From contig NW_020312007.1 in assembly GCF_003144115.1 (NCBI RefSeq), positions 401,898 to 465,897 on the forward strand: a stretch of DNA of 64,000 nt, given 5' to 3'. Position numbers and translations under genes: made by a program. Numbering within the stretch: the stretch's first letter is position 1; each line of letters opens with the position of its first letter. A model generated the notes under the pieces. That model saw nothing but the letters and a program-made list of their open reading frames with translations. It was not told the origin of the DNA and ran no database searches. The stretch is from Tilletiopsis washingtonensis. Lineage: Eukaryota > Basidiomycota > Exobasidiomycetes > Entylomatales. Of this stretch, positions 11,843 to 22,105 are shown piece by piece.

Positions 11843-12690
11843 GTGCGTCTCTAGAGCTCGGCAGACAGCGAACAGTGCTTTGTATCGAAGGGAAGGCCAT
11901 GCTTCCTTCCGCTGTTCGCGCCTTGAGTCCCTGTCGCGTAGTGGCCACCAGATGAAATGAACCACGGATCCATCTGACGATTCGGGTGCTCGTCCTGTGA
12001 AGTCGAGTGTCGAGCGCAGGAGGCGCATTGAGCCTCCTCTCATGGAGCCGGCCGGCCGGCGCCACGCGCCGCAACACTGCAGCGCTCGCTCTCGCTATCT
12101 TCGCTGGAGTCAGAGTAGTGCATCGATGTGCTGCAGAACCCATGCCGTCTGAGTTGCCTTCGGGGTAGGGGGCTCCAGGCGCTCGGCCTTCGGGAGCCAG
12201 CTGCTTTGCGCGGTGGAGCGCGCCGCGCTGCCTTGCGCGTCGACAGGCGTGAGGCCCGCCCCATGAAGGCGCACTCAGGGTGCGCTGGGTACGTGAGAAG
12301 GGGTGCGAGTTGCAGCTCCAGCACCTGCGATCAGCCGTGAGAGATGCACACCGGCCAGGCAGCGTCGCAAGGGCGCGGCAAGCGAGGAGGGGATGATGAG
12401 CGTGGGAGCTGCAGTGCCGAGCTCGCTGGCGGCGGCGGCGGCGCGCGATCCGCGGCTCCGCGGCCGGCGTCTGGCCGCGCCGCGCCCCCGCACTCGCTCG
12501 GCTGGCACGCCCCGCGCGTGCCGGCTGCGTGCGCTTCCCCGCCAAGCCCAGCCGTGCTCGCTGCACATCCGGCGGCGGCATTCTTCGCACCGCCTCCTTC
12601 ACGACCACCATCTGCACCTGCTCGCTCTAGACATCAAGCTGGCCGCCTCTCGTGCTTCCATCGTCTCGTCCTGCTCCACTCGCCCCTGCC
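11843..12690. other. Intergenic region between 6PGDH and BCKDH E2
   Basis: 848 bp. The first 50 bp include a TGTATC element probably near the 6PGDH poly(A) site. A CCGGCCGGCC run lies at about 12050. The frame of the next gene stays open upstream of its ATG to 12344, but that stretch has no recognisable protein features. Confidence 0.6.
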
Positions 12691-14287
12691 ATGCTCGCCG
12701 CCCTCAGTCCGGCCGTGCGCCGGCCGCCAGCACATCTCCTCGGCGCCCTCGGCCGCGTCGCGTCCCGTCGTGCGCTCTCGCAACGCAGCGCTGCCGCTCG
12801 TGGCAGCCGCCTCCTGGTCGTGCCCACACCTGTCTCCTCAAGAGGCGTCAGCGCCGTGCGCAGCTTCGCGTCGAGCAGCTCGCGGCCGGCGCGCCGCACC
12901 GTCGACTACCTCCTCGCCGATGTCGGCGAGGGCATCACCGAGTGCGAGATTATCAAGTGGTGAGTGCGGTATGCGTGCAGCTGATGTAGCGTTACAAGAG
13001 GCTGACGCGACCGAGCCAGGTTCGTCTCGACTGGCACCGAAGTGTCCGAGTTCGACGCGCTCGTCGAGGTGCAGTCCGATAAGGCGTGAGTTGCGCGATG
13101 CGGTCTGTCGGCCCGTCAGTGTGCTGACTCTGCGACACAGCTCGGTCGAGATCACCTCGCGCTATGCGGGACGAGTAGTCGAGACGTGCTACTCCGTCGG
13201 CGAAGTCGCGCGCGTCGGCTCGCCGCTGTGCCGCATCGAGGTGGACGACGGCGAGGCGGGCGATGCGGCGCCAGAGCCTGCTGCGCCGGAGCCTGCCAAG
13301 CCCGCAGCGGCAGCACCAGAGGCAGCCGCGCCAGAGCCAGAAGCTGCTCCTGCCGCAGCGTCCGCCCCAGAAGAGCCCTTCGCTCGCGGCAAGCACGCCT
13401 CGTTGGCCACGCCGGCTGTGCGGAGAATCACGCGCGAGGAGGGCATCGACATTGCCTCGGTGCCCGGCACGGGCAAGGACGGGCGCGTCACCAAGGAGGA
13501 TGTGCTGGGCTTCGTTGCACGGCGCAAGGAGGGCGGCAGTAGCAGCGGCGCACCGGCGCCCGCACCTGCCGCGCCGCAGGCCGGCGAGCAAGTCGTCGAG
13601 ATGAGCTCGATCCGGCGCGCCATGTTCAAGGGCATGACGGCCACGTGGGCCGTGCCGCACTTTGGCTACTCTGAGGAGGTCGACGTGACGGAGCTGGATG
13701 CACTGCGCAAGTCACTCGCAGTTGCGACGGGCAGCAAGTTGACGCTGCTGCCGTTCCTGCTCAAGGCTCTCTCGCTCGTGCTGCCCGAACACCCACTCTT
13801 CCGCTCCACGCTCGACGCTGCTTCGACGCCGGCCAAGCTGCGGCAACGCGACTCGCACGACGTCTCTCTGGCCCTCTCGTCGCCCTTCGGCCTGCTCACG
13901 CCCTCGCTGCCCGACCTGCGCACACTCTCCATTCTCGAGATTGCAGCGCACATCGCCTCACTGCAGAGCAAGGCGAGCGCTGGGCCGCTTTCGCGCGCCG
14001 ACATGGGCCGGCCAGCAACACTCACGCTCTCCAACATCGGCGCCGTGGGCGGTACGGCTGCGGCGCCTCTGCTGCCGCCGACGGGCCAGCTGGCCATCGG
14101 CGCCGTGGGGCGCACCAAGCTGCTGCCGCGCTACGACGCCGCGGGCAACATCGTGCCGCGCCTGCTGCTGCCGACGTCGTGGAGCGCAGACCACCGCGTC
14201 GTCGAGGGCGCCGAGCTGGCACGTCTGGTGGCGCAGTGGAAGGAGATGTGCGAGCAGCCGCAGAGCTGGCTAGCCAGATTGCGCTGA
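12691..14287 (+). CDS. DBT: Branched-chain 2-oxoacid dehydrogenase E2 (dihydrolipoyl transacylase)
   Basis: Mitochondrial core subunit that transfers branched acyl groups from lipoamide to CoA in Val/Leu/Ile breakdown. Exons 12691-12959, 13020-13085, 13141-14287; 493 residues. Order of domains: Ser/Arg-rich presequence (1-65); lipoyl domain starting LLADVGEGITECEIIKW with the lipoylated Lys in SDKA (codons across exon 2/3); Pro/Ala/Glu hinge; peripheral-subunit (E3/E1-binding) domain LATPAVRRITREEGIDI to GRVTKEDV; second short linker; catalytic core beginning at VEMSSIRRAMFKGM. HFGYSEEVD is typical of BCKDH rather than pyruvate or 2-oxoglutarate E2. The catalytic DHRVVEG stands near the C terminus. 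The ATG chosen is the first followed by a presequence. Confidence 0.93.
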
Positions 14288-14725
14288 GCGACAATGTCAC
14301 CCATGCATGCCTAGATACTGAGATTGAGCTGTCGAGATCAGCGTCTGACGCCTGCAGCTGTGCTCTCGCTTCGAAGCGCCAGCAGGAGATGTGTTGGCAC
14401 AGCCTGAAAGCCAGCTGCTGCTTCGCGGCCAGGAGCAGGTTGGCGGCGGCGTCTGCGCGGCAGGTGAGGCGGCTGCTCGAGGCCATGCGCTCCGCAGATG
14501 GCTCAGAGGTATCCTGTCAGGCGATGTAGCATCGGTGTCGGCTCGCGCAGGGGCAGAGTCTGAAAGTGAGGAGCAAGCTATGGGCGGCGAGCGAGGGCGC
14601 AGACGGCAGCGTGGGAACAAAGCTGCATGCGCTGCCGCGGCATTTTGGCGCTGCCGGCGCCACGCTCGCGCCTTCCTGTCGCACCCTCACACCCCTCTCC
14701 GCACACCACTCAGTTGCTGCCCATC
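14288..14725. other. Intergenic region, BCKDH E2 3' end and FAL1 promoter
   Basis: 438 bp, no gene or strong motif seen. The last 60 bp before the FAL1 ATG are C/T-rich. Confidence 0.6.
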
Positions 14726-16800
14726 ATGGCCGGCATCAACGCAGGCGATGCCAAGCTCGTCTTTGAGAGCAGCGAGGAGGTCAAGATCGCGCCCACCTTT
14801 GTGCGTCGTGCGCGCCCGGCGGCTGCTGCTGCTGCTGCGAGCAGGCGGCAGGCTCACACTCCACCTCCAGGACGCCCTCGGCCTCAAGGAGGACCTGCTG
14901 CGCGGCATCTACGCCTACAGTGCGTGGTCGCTCAGCACAGGCGAACGATTCAGCTGCTGACACACATCTGCACAGACTTCGAGAAGCCGTCTGCGATCCA
15001 GCAGCGTGCCATTCTGCCGATTGTGCGCGGGCGCGACGTGATTGCTCAGGCGCAGAGCGGCACGGGCAAGACGGCCACCTTCTCCATCTCCATGCTGCAG
15101 GCCATCGACACGACGCTGCGCGAGACGCAGGCGCTGGTGCTCAGCCCCACGCGCGAGCTTGCCACGCAGATCCAGAGCGTCGTGCTGGCGCTGGGCGACT
15201 ACATGAACGTGCAATGCCACGCGTGCATCGGTGAGTAGACGAGAAGGGTGTGCGAGGACGTTTCTGGCAGAGAGAGCGGGCGCAGCGGCGTGGTAGGGAA
15301 GCGTTGGCGGACGCTTCGGTCGCGCGTAGCTGGAACTTGTCGCCTATGCGTCCTGTGTGCGGGTCCCCTGCCGACATCAGCCGCTCAGAAGTACGAACGG
15401 GCGGTGCTGGCGCGTCGGAACAAGGGCGCCACAAGCCCAGCCTGGCGTTGGCAGAGCTGTGATGAGGTCTGGGGCTGTGTGTTCTGCATGCTGTGCTTCT
15501 GGCATCGGGCCAAGGAGATGGCGCACCCGTGCTGCTGCTGACACGCACCACAGGCGGCACATCGATTGGCGAGGACATCCGCAAGCTGGAGCACGGGCAG
15601 CACATCGTCTCGGGCACGCCGGGCCGCGTCTTCGACATGATCCGGCGGCGGTCGCTGCGCACCAAGAACATCAAGATGCTCATTCTCGACGAGAGCGACG
15701 AGCTGCTGAACATGGGCTTCAAGGACCAGATCTACGACGTGTACCGCTACCTGCCGCCGGCGACGCAGGTGTGAGTCCATGCGCGAGTCGAGGGAAGATG
15801 CGCGCGCACTGACGGATGTCCCGACAGCGTGCTCCTGTCTGCTACGCTGCCGCACGACGTCCTGGAGATGACGACGAAGTTCATGACGGACCCGTGAGTG
15901 CGAGCGACGCGTCGCGCGCGCATGCCGTCTCTCACACGTCGCCCACGCAGCATCCGCATTCTCGTCAAGCGCGACGAGCTGACCCTTGAGGGCATCAAGC
16001 AGTTCTTCGTGGCCGTCGAGAAGGAGGACTGGAAGTTCGACACGCTGTGCGATCTCTACGACACGCTGACGATTACGCAAGCGGTCATCTTTTGCAACAC
16101 GAGGAGGAAGGTGTGTGCCGCGAGCACTCACCTCACTGCCGACGACTGACACTTGCTCGCTAGGTCGACTGGCTGACGGAGAAGATGCGCGAGAACAACT
16201 TCCAGATCAGCAGGTGCGTCGCGAGCTCGCCTCCGTCCGCGACTACGCTGACTTGACTCCACAGCATGCACGGCGAGATGCAGCAAAAAGAGCGCGACGC
16301 CATCATGGGCGAGTTCCGGACAGGCTCGAGGTGAGCGTCGCGCAGCGGATCGACTCGTTGTCTCTTGCTGACACCCGCGCGACAGCCGTGTGCTCATCAC
16401 GACGGACGTGTGGGCGCGCGGCATTGACGTGCAGAACGTTTCGCTGGTCATCAACTACGACCTGCCGGGGTGAGTGGCGCAGCGACGCTCCCTGCCGGCC
16501 CCTGCTGATCCCGTGGCACAGCAACCGCGAGAACTACATCCACCGCATCGGTCGCTCGGGCCGCTTCGGACGCAAGGGTGTTGCGATCAACGTGAGTTCT
16601 GCACGCCGCTGCGCGCAGAGGCAACGCGGCTGACGCTGCCCCGCAGTTCGTCACCGTCGAGGACGTGCGTATCCTGCGCGACATCGAGCAGTACTACGCC
16701 ACGCAGATCGACGAGATGCGTGAGTTGCTGGCGGGCGCATACGTGGCGAGCGTGCTGCTGACCCATCCTCGCAGCCGTCCGCGTCGAGGACCTCCTCTAA
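14726..16800 (+). CDS. FAL1: eIF4A-III-type DEAD-box RNA helicase FAL1
   Basis: ATP-dependent RNA helicase of the eIF4A family. Fungal FAL1 acts in 18S rRNA processing, and in fungi with an exon junction complex it is its RNA-clamping core. About nine exons with short introns, except one of roughly 320 nt after the CHACIG stretch. Motifs in order: Q motif ([12 protein letters not shown]), Walker [19 protein letters not shown], motif II, SAT in [44 protein letters not shown]. It ends PVRVEDLL, close to the eIF4A-III end MPVNVADLI. Motif II reads DESD instead of DEAD (codons 15688-15699). Only the third residue changes; catalytic Asp and Glu are kept. About 390 residues, normal length. Convergent with SPC2, 113 bp between stops. 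Confidence 0.93.
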
Positions 16801-16913
16801 TGCTGTCCCGCCCCTGTACTTTTCCTTCGTGCCGTCCAAGCCAAAATACTCATGTCATCGCTGCTTCCTGCCGTCTGCGCGTCGCTTCTATCATCCTGGC
16901 ATCCCCTTGTCAT

Positions 16914-17770
16914 TCACAGATGGTCCCGCAGCGCGGCCTGCAGCGATTCGGCGAAGTGCGACTCGACAAACTCCCCTGTGCTCGTGAACCACTCGCCTGC
17001 AGACGAGCGTGTGAGTGACTCCGCCGGCAGAGGCTTGGTTGCCGGGCGAGCGCCGACAAGCGGCAGCCTGGCCACGCGGCTCTTGGACACGCTACTCACC
17101 GCAGTGTCCGACCTCCTTCTTGACCTCCTTCCCACCCGACTTGACCACGATGTGGTACACCGGCGGCGTCGTCCATCGCTGGCCGTCCGGGCCCGGCTGC
17201 TTGTCCGTCTGCGCCTTTGGCAGCGGCGGCGCGCAGATCTCCAGCGTCTGACTGGCGCCGCTGCGCGCACGCGTGCCGAGGAAGATGCGGTCCGCCGAGA
17301 GGTGTGCCAGCACGTACTGCACGGCCGAGAGCACCGTGTAGCTGACGGAAGGCGCGATGATGAGCTTGACGCTGCAGGCGACGGGCCTGATGCCGCAGCA
17401 AACTCACACAGCCACCGCGACGCCGCAGCCCCACTTGTTCTTGCTCCACTCGGGCTCCAGGCGCCAGGCCCACGCGCTCGTGCCGATCATGACGGCCGCG
17501 GCGATGAAACCAAGCGCCATGCGCAGGTCTCCCGCCAGGTGCGAGGCAGCAAAGCCGTGCGGCGCGCGCGTCAGGATCTGTCGTTCGGCAGCAGGCACAG
17601 TGAGCGGAGACAGCACAGGCAGGCGGGCAGCAACGGCGACGCACGCGCTCGACGGCCTCGTCGCACGTCGCCTTGAGCTCCTGCACGTTGGAGTTATCGA
17701 CGTAGATGGCCTCCGTTGCGCTGCTTGCTGGTGCGGCGGCGCCCGGCGCGGCCGGCTTGAGGGCAGGCAT
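16914..17770 (-). CDS. SPC2: Signal peptidase complex subunit 2 (SPC25 family)
   Basis: Non-catalytic ER membrane subunit of the signal peptidase complex that links it to the Sec61 translocon. About four exons on the minus strand, first 17770 to about 17659. The N terminus is Pro/Ala-rich, then VDNSNVQELKATCDEAVER, followed by two hydrophobic segments: LRMALGFIAAAVMIGTSAWA and, after the W-rich loop EPEWSKNKWG, APSVSYTVLSAVQYVLAHL. The lumen/cytosol C-terminal domain has the typical beta-rich layout (YHIVVKSGG.KEVKKEV) and ends with a helix ESHFAESLQAALRDHL, matching SPC25 members that end with an acidic-aromatic strand and helix. Function is assigned from this layout and weak sequence identity, as expected for a fast-evolving family. 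It shares a 187 bp divergent promoter with the LLP-type gene. Confidence 0.8.
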
Positions 17771-17854
17771 GGCGAGAGGAGCTGGTGGTCTGGAGTGGGG
17801 GAGGCAGGCTCGTGCGCGCGCGAGGTGCGGCCTAGCCGGCCAGGCGCGTCTGGC

Positions 17855-17862
17855 TTACGTCA
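17855..17862. promoter_or_regulatory. TTACGTCA bZIP-type site in a divergent promoter
   Basis: A TTACGTCA octamer lies in the 187 bp region between the SPC2 and LLP-type start codons, 85 and 96 bp from them. It matches ATF/CREB or Hac1/UPR-like bZIP sites. SPC2 is an ER protein, so a link to the unfolded protein response is possible but only inferred. Confidence 0.35.
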
Positions 17863-17957
17863 GCATCGCCGCGGCGTCTGGAAATTTGGCCTTCGCAGAC
17901 CCTCGCCCCTCGGCCCGCTTCCTCCTCTCCCACACACACCCACACCGCATCGCAAGC

Positions 17958-18512
17958 ATGGCCAAGTCGCTCCGCTCCCGCTCCAAGCTCGCCGCACGCA
18001 CGGCCAAGCGCCGCGACCCCAACAGCGACTACGCCGTCGCCGAGGCCGCGCGCACAAACGCCCTCGCCAAGCGCCAGGCCGAGCGCATCCGCGGCAAGAA
18101 GCTGCGCGAGCAGGAGGCCGCCGAGGCGCAGGCTGAGCAGGGCGACGAGGCTGAGGGTGAGTGGGTGCGGAGGGCTCTGAGAGGCTGTGGCAGATGTATG
18201 GGCGGCACAAGGCTGCGGTGCGCCCGCCTTGCCCAGGCCTCAGCCCGCGCGCGGTCGTTCCGTTGCCAGTCCTCTCGAGGCTCGCTGACACGGCACGCAG
18301 GCACCATGGAGGTCGACGGAGACGCCGGCGACGCAGATGTCGCAGACGAGGCCGACGCCGACGCCGAGCCCGTCAAGGTCTCCACGTCCGGCACGCGCGA
18401 GTCGCGGCGAGAGACGTGGCGCAAGGCAAAGGGCTGGAAGCCCAAGGTAGGCAAGGGCACCAGCCACGAGGGCCGCAGCAAGAACAACGGGCGCGTCAAG
18501 CGCAGGAGATAG
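17958..18512 (+). CDS. LLP/YBL028C-type nucleolar ribosome-biogenesis protein
   Basis: Small very basic nucleolar protein associated with pre-60S particles in yeast (YBL028C, DUF2423/UPF0642) and related to vertebrate LLPH. Exons 17958-18156 and 18301-18512; 136 residues. It starts with the family signature MAKSLRSRSKLAARTAKRR. The middle is coiled and then acidic (Asp/Glu/Ala repeat). The C-terminal block KVSTSGTRESRRETWRKAKG parallels the KISTSGWRDGRHHTYKKAK end of YBL028C. The final KGTSHEGRSKNNGRVKRRR is a nuclear/nucleolar targeting-like tail. Promoter shared with SPC2. Confidence 0.85.
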   Translation: MAKSLRSRSKLAARTAKRRDPNSDYAVAEAARTNALAKRQAERIRGKKLREQEAAEAQAEQGDEAEGEWVRRALRGCGRCMGGTRLRCARLAQASARARSFRCQSSRGSLTRHAGTMEVDGDAGDADVADEADADAEPVKVSTSGTRESRRETWRKAKGWKPKVGKGTSHEGRSKNNGRVKRRR

Positions 18513-18945
18513 GCGCCGAGCAGTGTCTTGCTGCTCTGCGACAGCAGTCTGCTCTCAGCCTGAGCCCGACGCCTGCTTCGGTGGCTGTCGTGCTCGCCGC
18601 TCGGCCACGCCACAGCTTCACAGCAGTAGCCGTGCCGGCATCTTTCCTTCTCCAGCAGAGCCGGTCGCGCTCCGCCATCGCCAGGACCCCTCTTTGATTC
18701 GACCTCTGACTTCTCACTTGTACTTGTACCGCATCGTCATACATCTGCTGTCCATGCCCCGACGCCTCTGATGTCGCCCACTGCCAAGAGAGAGGCCACA
18801 GCACAGCAGCGCTCAGCGCATCAGACACTCGCCTCATGCTCGCCTTCGACGGCAGTCCTCTCAGGCAGCGTCTGAGTCATGGCTACATTAGGTTCGTTAA
18901 AGTACAGTAGGTCCGTGGCACATTCCTGTCGTCTCGCGCCAGTCG
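18513..18945. other. Convergent 3' region between LLP-type gene and MFS transporter
   Basis: 433 bp. TGTACTTGTACC at about 18719 on plus and TGTACTTTAA on minus near 18900 look like 3'-end (UGUA-type) elements for the two facing genes. No gene seen. Confidence 0.5.
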
Positions 18946-21010
18946 CTAGTCGGCCGCGTGCTTCGAGAGCGCGCGAATCTTTGGCCCGTACGCGACGAGC
19001 ACGAAGGGCACGACGCCCAGCACCACGGCGAGGAAGCCGAGCAGGCTCGACGCCCACGGCGTGCCGAGGCGGTTGTACATCTGCCCCGCGAAGAGCGGGA
19101 AGCCGGCGCCGAACGCCGAACGCACGACGGTGTTGCCGGCGAGCGCAGAGGCGGCGCGCGAGAGGTAGGTGTCTGCACGGAGCAGTGTGTGAGCGACATG
19201 CAGCAGCAGATGCGACGGCGGGGACGACTCACCGACGATGTAGTTGAAGAGGCCGAGGAAGATGAGCAGGATGGCAAAGCCGAGCAGCACGCCGGCGCAC
19301 AGCGGCGACGCGGCCGAGATCGACGGCTTGCCCGTCCAGCCGATCCAGAAGAACGATGCGGCGAGACACGGCGCCGCGATGCACACGACGTACAGGCGCT
19401 CCTCGGGACTGCAAGCGGTGTCAGTGGGCAACCTCTGTGAAGCGGTACACAGCGTATACTCACGGCACACGCTGGCCCTTGGCGGCGTACTCGTCGACGA
19501 GGCGCACGTAGCGCGGGTTGAAGAACACGACGTAGAAGATGCAGCCGATGACGCCGCCGGTGAAGAGCGAGAGGAAGCAGACGCCGCCCAGCAGGCCGTT
19601 GTACCCGTAGCCCTGCGGCTGCGGCGTTTGGAAGATCTGCCGCGGGTGTGAGCGCAGGCGCAGCGAGCAGCGTCCGCAGCGGCCACTCACAATCGGGAAC
19701 GCCTCGAACTGCAGGTAGATGAGGCCGTAGACGAAGCCGAGGTACAGCGCCATGGCGGCGAGGATGGGCTCGCGGAGGAGCATGGCGAAGGGGAAGAGGA
19801 GCGTGTCGTGCAGCAGCGTTTTTGCGTGCAGCGGCGTGAGCTCGAGGGGCGCCACGTAGATGCTGCTGCCCGTCTCCTTGCGGATGCGCTGCGCCTTGCG
19901 CTTGAGAATCACGGGCGCGTACGTCTCCTTCATCGTGGCGAACACAATGACGAAGCAGGCGCCGGAGAACATGGCGCACACCCAGTACACCCAGCGCCAC
20001 GACGTGCCCGTGACGCTGATGGCGCCACTGACGATCGGGCCCAGCGCCGGGCCGGCAAAGGGCGCGACGGAGAAGAGCGAGAGCGCAATGCCGCGCCGCT
20101 TGGCGTCCCACACGTCGGCAATCGTGCCGCCAGACGTCGTGAGGGGCGCGGCGCCAAAGACGCCGCCCAGAAAGCGGAAGACGAGAATCGAGGGCGTGTT
20201 GTGCGCCAGCGCGCAGGCGACGTTCCAGATTGTGTAGGCAAAGATCGAGATGAGGAAAACTGGCCGCCGTCCAATGCGCTCCGACAGCGGGCCCCCTGGA
20301 GCGCAGGAGTAAGCATATGCGAGGCAGGCGCGCGCGAGCATGTTACGCACAGATCAAGGGGCCGAGGCAGTAGCCGGCGACCCAGAGTGAGATGGTGAGG
20401 ATGCCGACGATCTGCCCAAAGCCAAAGTACTCCTCCATCTGCGTGACGATGCCAGAGGGACACGAGCTCGTGAACGTCGAGTTGAGCACGAGCACGGCGG
20501 CGCAGACGGTCAGGTAGCACTTGTACGCAAAGCTCCACGTCTGCGCGCGCGGGATGTCAGTGAGCGCGCCTCCTCGCGCGGCTTCCGAAGCAACGCACCA
20601 GAGGGTTCTCGCTGTCGTTCTCGCCCTCCCAGTGCACGACGATCTGGTCCTTGCCCTTCTGGCTGGCGAAGCGCTCCAGATGCAGCTCCTGCTTCTCAGC
20701 GGCCACGTCTCCTCCGACTGTGCGCGCGCGTGTCAGTGGAGCGCCAGCCACACCGCGCAAGACCACACTCACAGAAGTGCGCGCTATCGATGCGGCTCGC
20801 CTCTCGCCGCGAGAAGGTGCGCGTCTGGCGCGTGGCGCCCTGCCCGCCCTCGAGGTCGAGGTCGGCGCCGCGGTAGTCTGGCGGCTCGTGGAACGTCGTC
20901 GATGTCTTGCGCACCGGTGCGCCACGCTCGACGGCCGGCGCCGGCGCGCCCAGCACGTCGCCGGCCTCGTGCATCTCGTGCCCCGACGAGGAGTGCCCGG
21001 GCGAGGTCAT
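18946..21010 (-). CDS. MFS transporter, DHA1 family (polyamine/drug:H+ antiporter type)
   Basis: Twelve-helix plasma-membrane exporter resembling fungal Tpo1-type polyamine and multidrug transporters. About seven exons. The N-terminal ~110 residues are hydrophilic. VVHWEGENDSENPL just before helix 1 matches the VDWDGPDDPENPLNW signature of DHA1 fungal members. The loop 2/3 motif reads GPLSERIGRRPVFL, and helix 4 onwards gives FLGGVFGAAPLTTSGG and a motif C-like GPALGPIVSGAI. The central loop is charged (KRKAQRIRKETG), as in the family, and the second half ends in helices ASSLLGFLAVVLGVVPFVLV followed by a short basic tail. The substrate cannot be told from sequence. It is followed in the same orientation by ACR3, another exporter, 1.1 kb upstream, but no operon is implied. 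Confidence 0.88.
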
Positions 21011-22105
21011 CGCGCGCGCGGTGTGTTGTGTGTGAAGGTGGCCTGGGCTTGCGGCGGTGCGTGGCGAGCGGTGCGTCGGCGGTGGGCTCGGCGGTGTTGA
21101 TGTGGTGGGCTGGGAGGGAGCGCTGCGGCGTGCTGGACACTTTTGAGCTCGGCGAGGCTTGCCGCCGCAAAAAGCGTCAGCGAGGGTGACGGCAAAGTGC
21201 GCTGCTTGCGGAGGCGTGTCCGTGTCCGTGCCGGTGCCGGACCGGCCTCTTTGCGGCGCCGGAGGCAGAGCAGAGGCACCGCCGCCGACGGCCTGCCGCT
21301 GCATCTGCGTGCTGCTGACCGCCGGCCGTGACGTGTGGGCACGCGCGGCACAGCGCCGGAAGGAGCACCGCACGCCGCGGCGGCGCCCTGATGCCTTGCG
21401 GCCGGCCGGCCGGCACATCTCCAGCGCGGCGGCAGGCAGCAGAGCTGTGTGCCTGCCGCGCCGGCGTTTCTGCCTCGCGGCCAGCTGCCCTGCATCTCGT
21501 GCTCGCGGCGTGCGTGGAGCCGTGCCGCGGCATGTGCTCCTCGGCGCACCGAGTGGTGCACAAACGATGCGCCACAGCATCAGCACCCAGGCTCAACCGA
21601 GAGAGAGTGCGGGCCTGTGAGATGCTGCGGCTGCGAAGCCGGCGGCTCGGTGCCGTTCTGTGCGCTCCTCTCGCACCGCGCTCGGCGCGTCATCACTATG
21701 ACCACGACTGGCGAGGTGCGCACGCATGGCTTACGGCCGAGCTCCGAAGTTCGCTCCGGCCACGGACGCGGCGCCGAGACGTGCGCGGCTCTCGGTCCGG
21801 TGTGCTGCTGTGCGACCGCAACCTCTCGGCCGGCCGATTAACGCTGCTGCACGGATCAGCGACCTGCAGCGGTGCGGCAAGACAAAGACTTGAGAGGCGG
21901 CGGCAGCGGCGGCGTCGAAGCGGTGCTTGAGCAGCACTCAAGCTCGGCACCCGTCTGCCGGCGAAAGCGAAGCACGGGCGGTTTCGCCGGCCCCACTGCC
22001 GCCTCACGCATCCCACGAGCGGGCATCTCACGCAGCCTTGGCGATGGATCACATGAGGAGACTGCATGCATGGTGGTGGTACAATGAGGAGTGACGGGTC
22101 CAGAG
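21011..22105. other. Intergenic region, MFS promoter and ACR3 3' end
   Basis: 1.1 kb without a supported gene. Contains a CGGCCGGCCGGC run at about 21410 and, next to the ACR3 stop, ATTGTACCACCA on the minus strand, a likely 3'-end element. Several open frames here lack any protein-like features. Confidence 0.6.

Noticed and set aside
12344-12690. In-frame upstream extension of BCKDH E2
   Set aside because: Would bury the mitochondrial presequence inside the protein and adds only Ala/Arg/Pro-rich sequence; the ATG at 12691 fits the family.
21328-21930. 200-codon open frame between the MFS gene and ACR3
   Set aside because: Arg/Ala/Ser-rich composition in two frames and both strands, no splice-supported extension, no recognisable motif.
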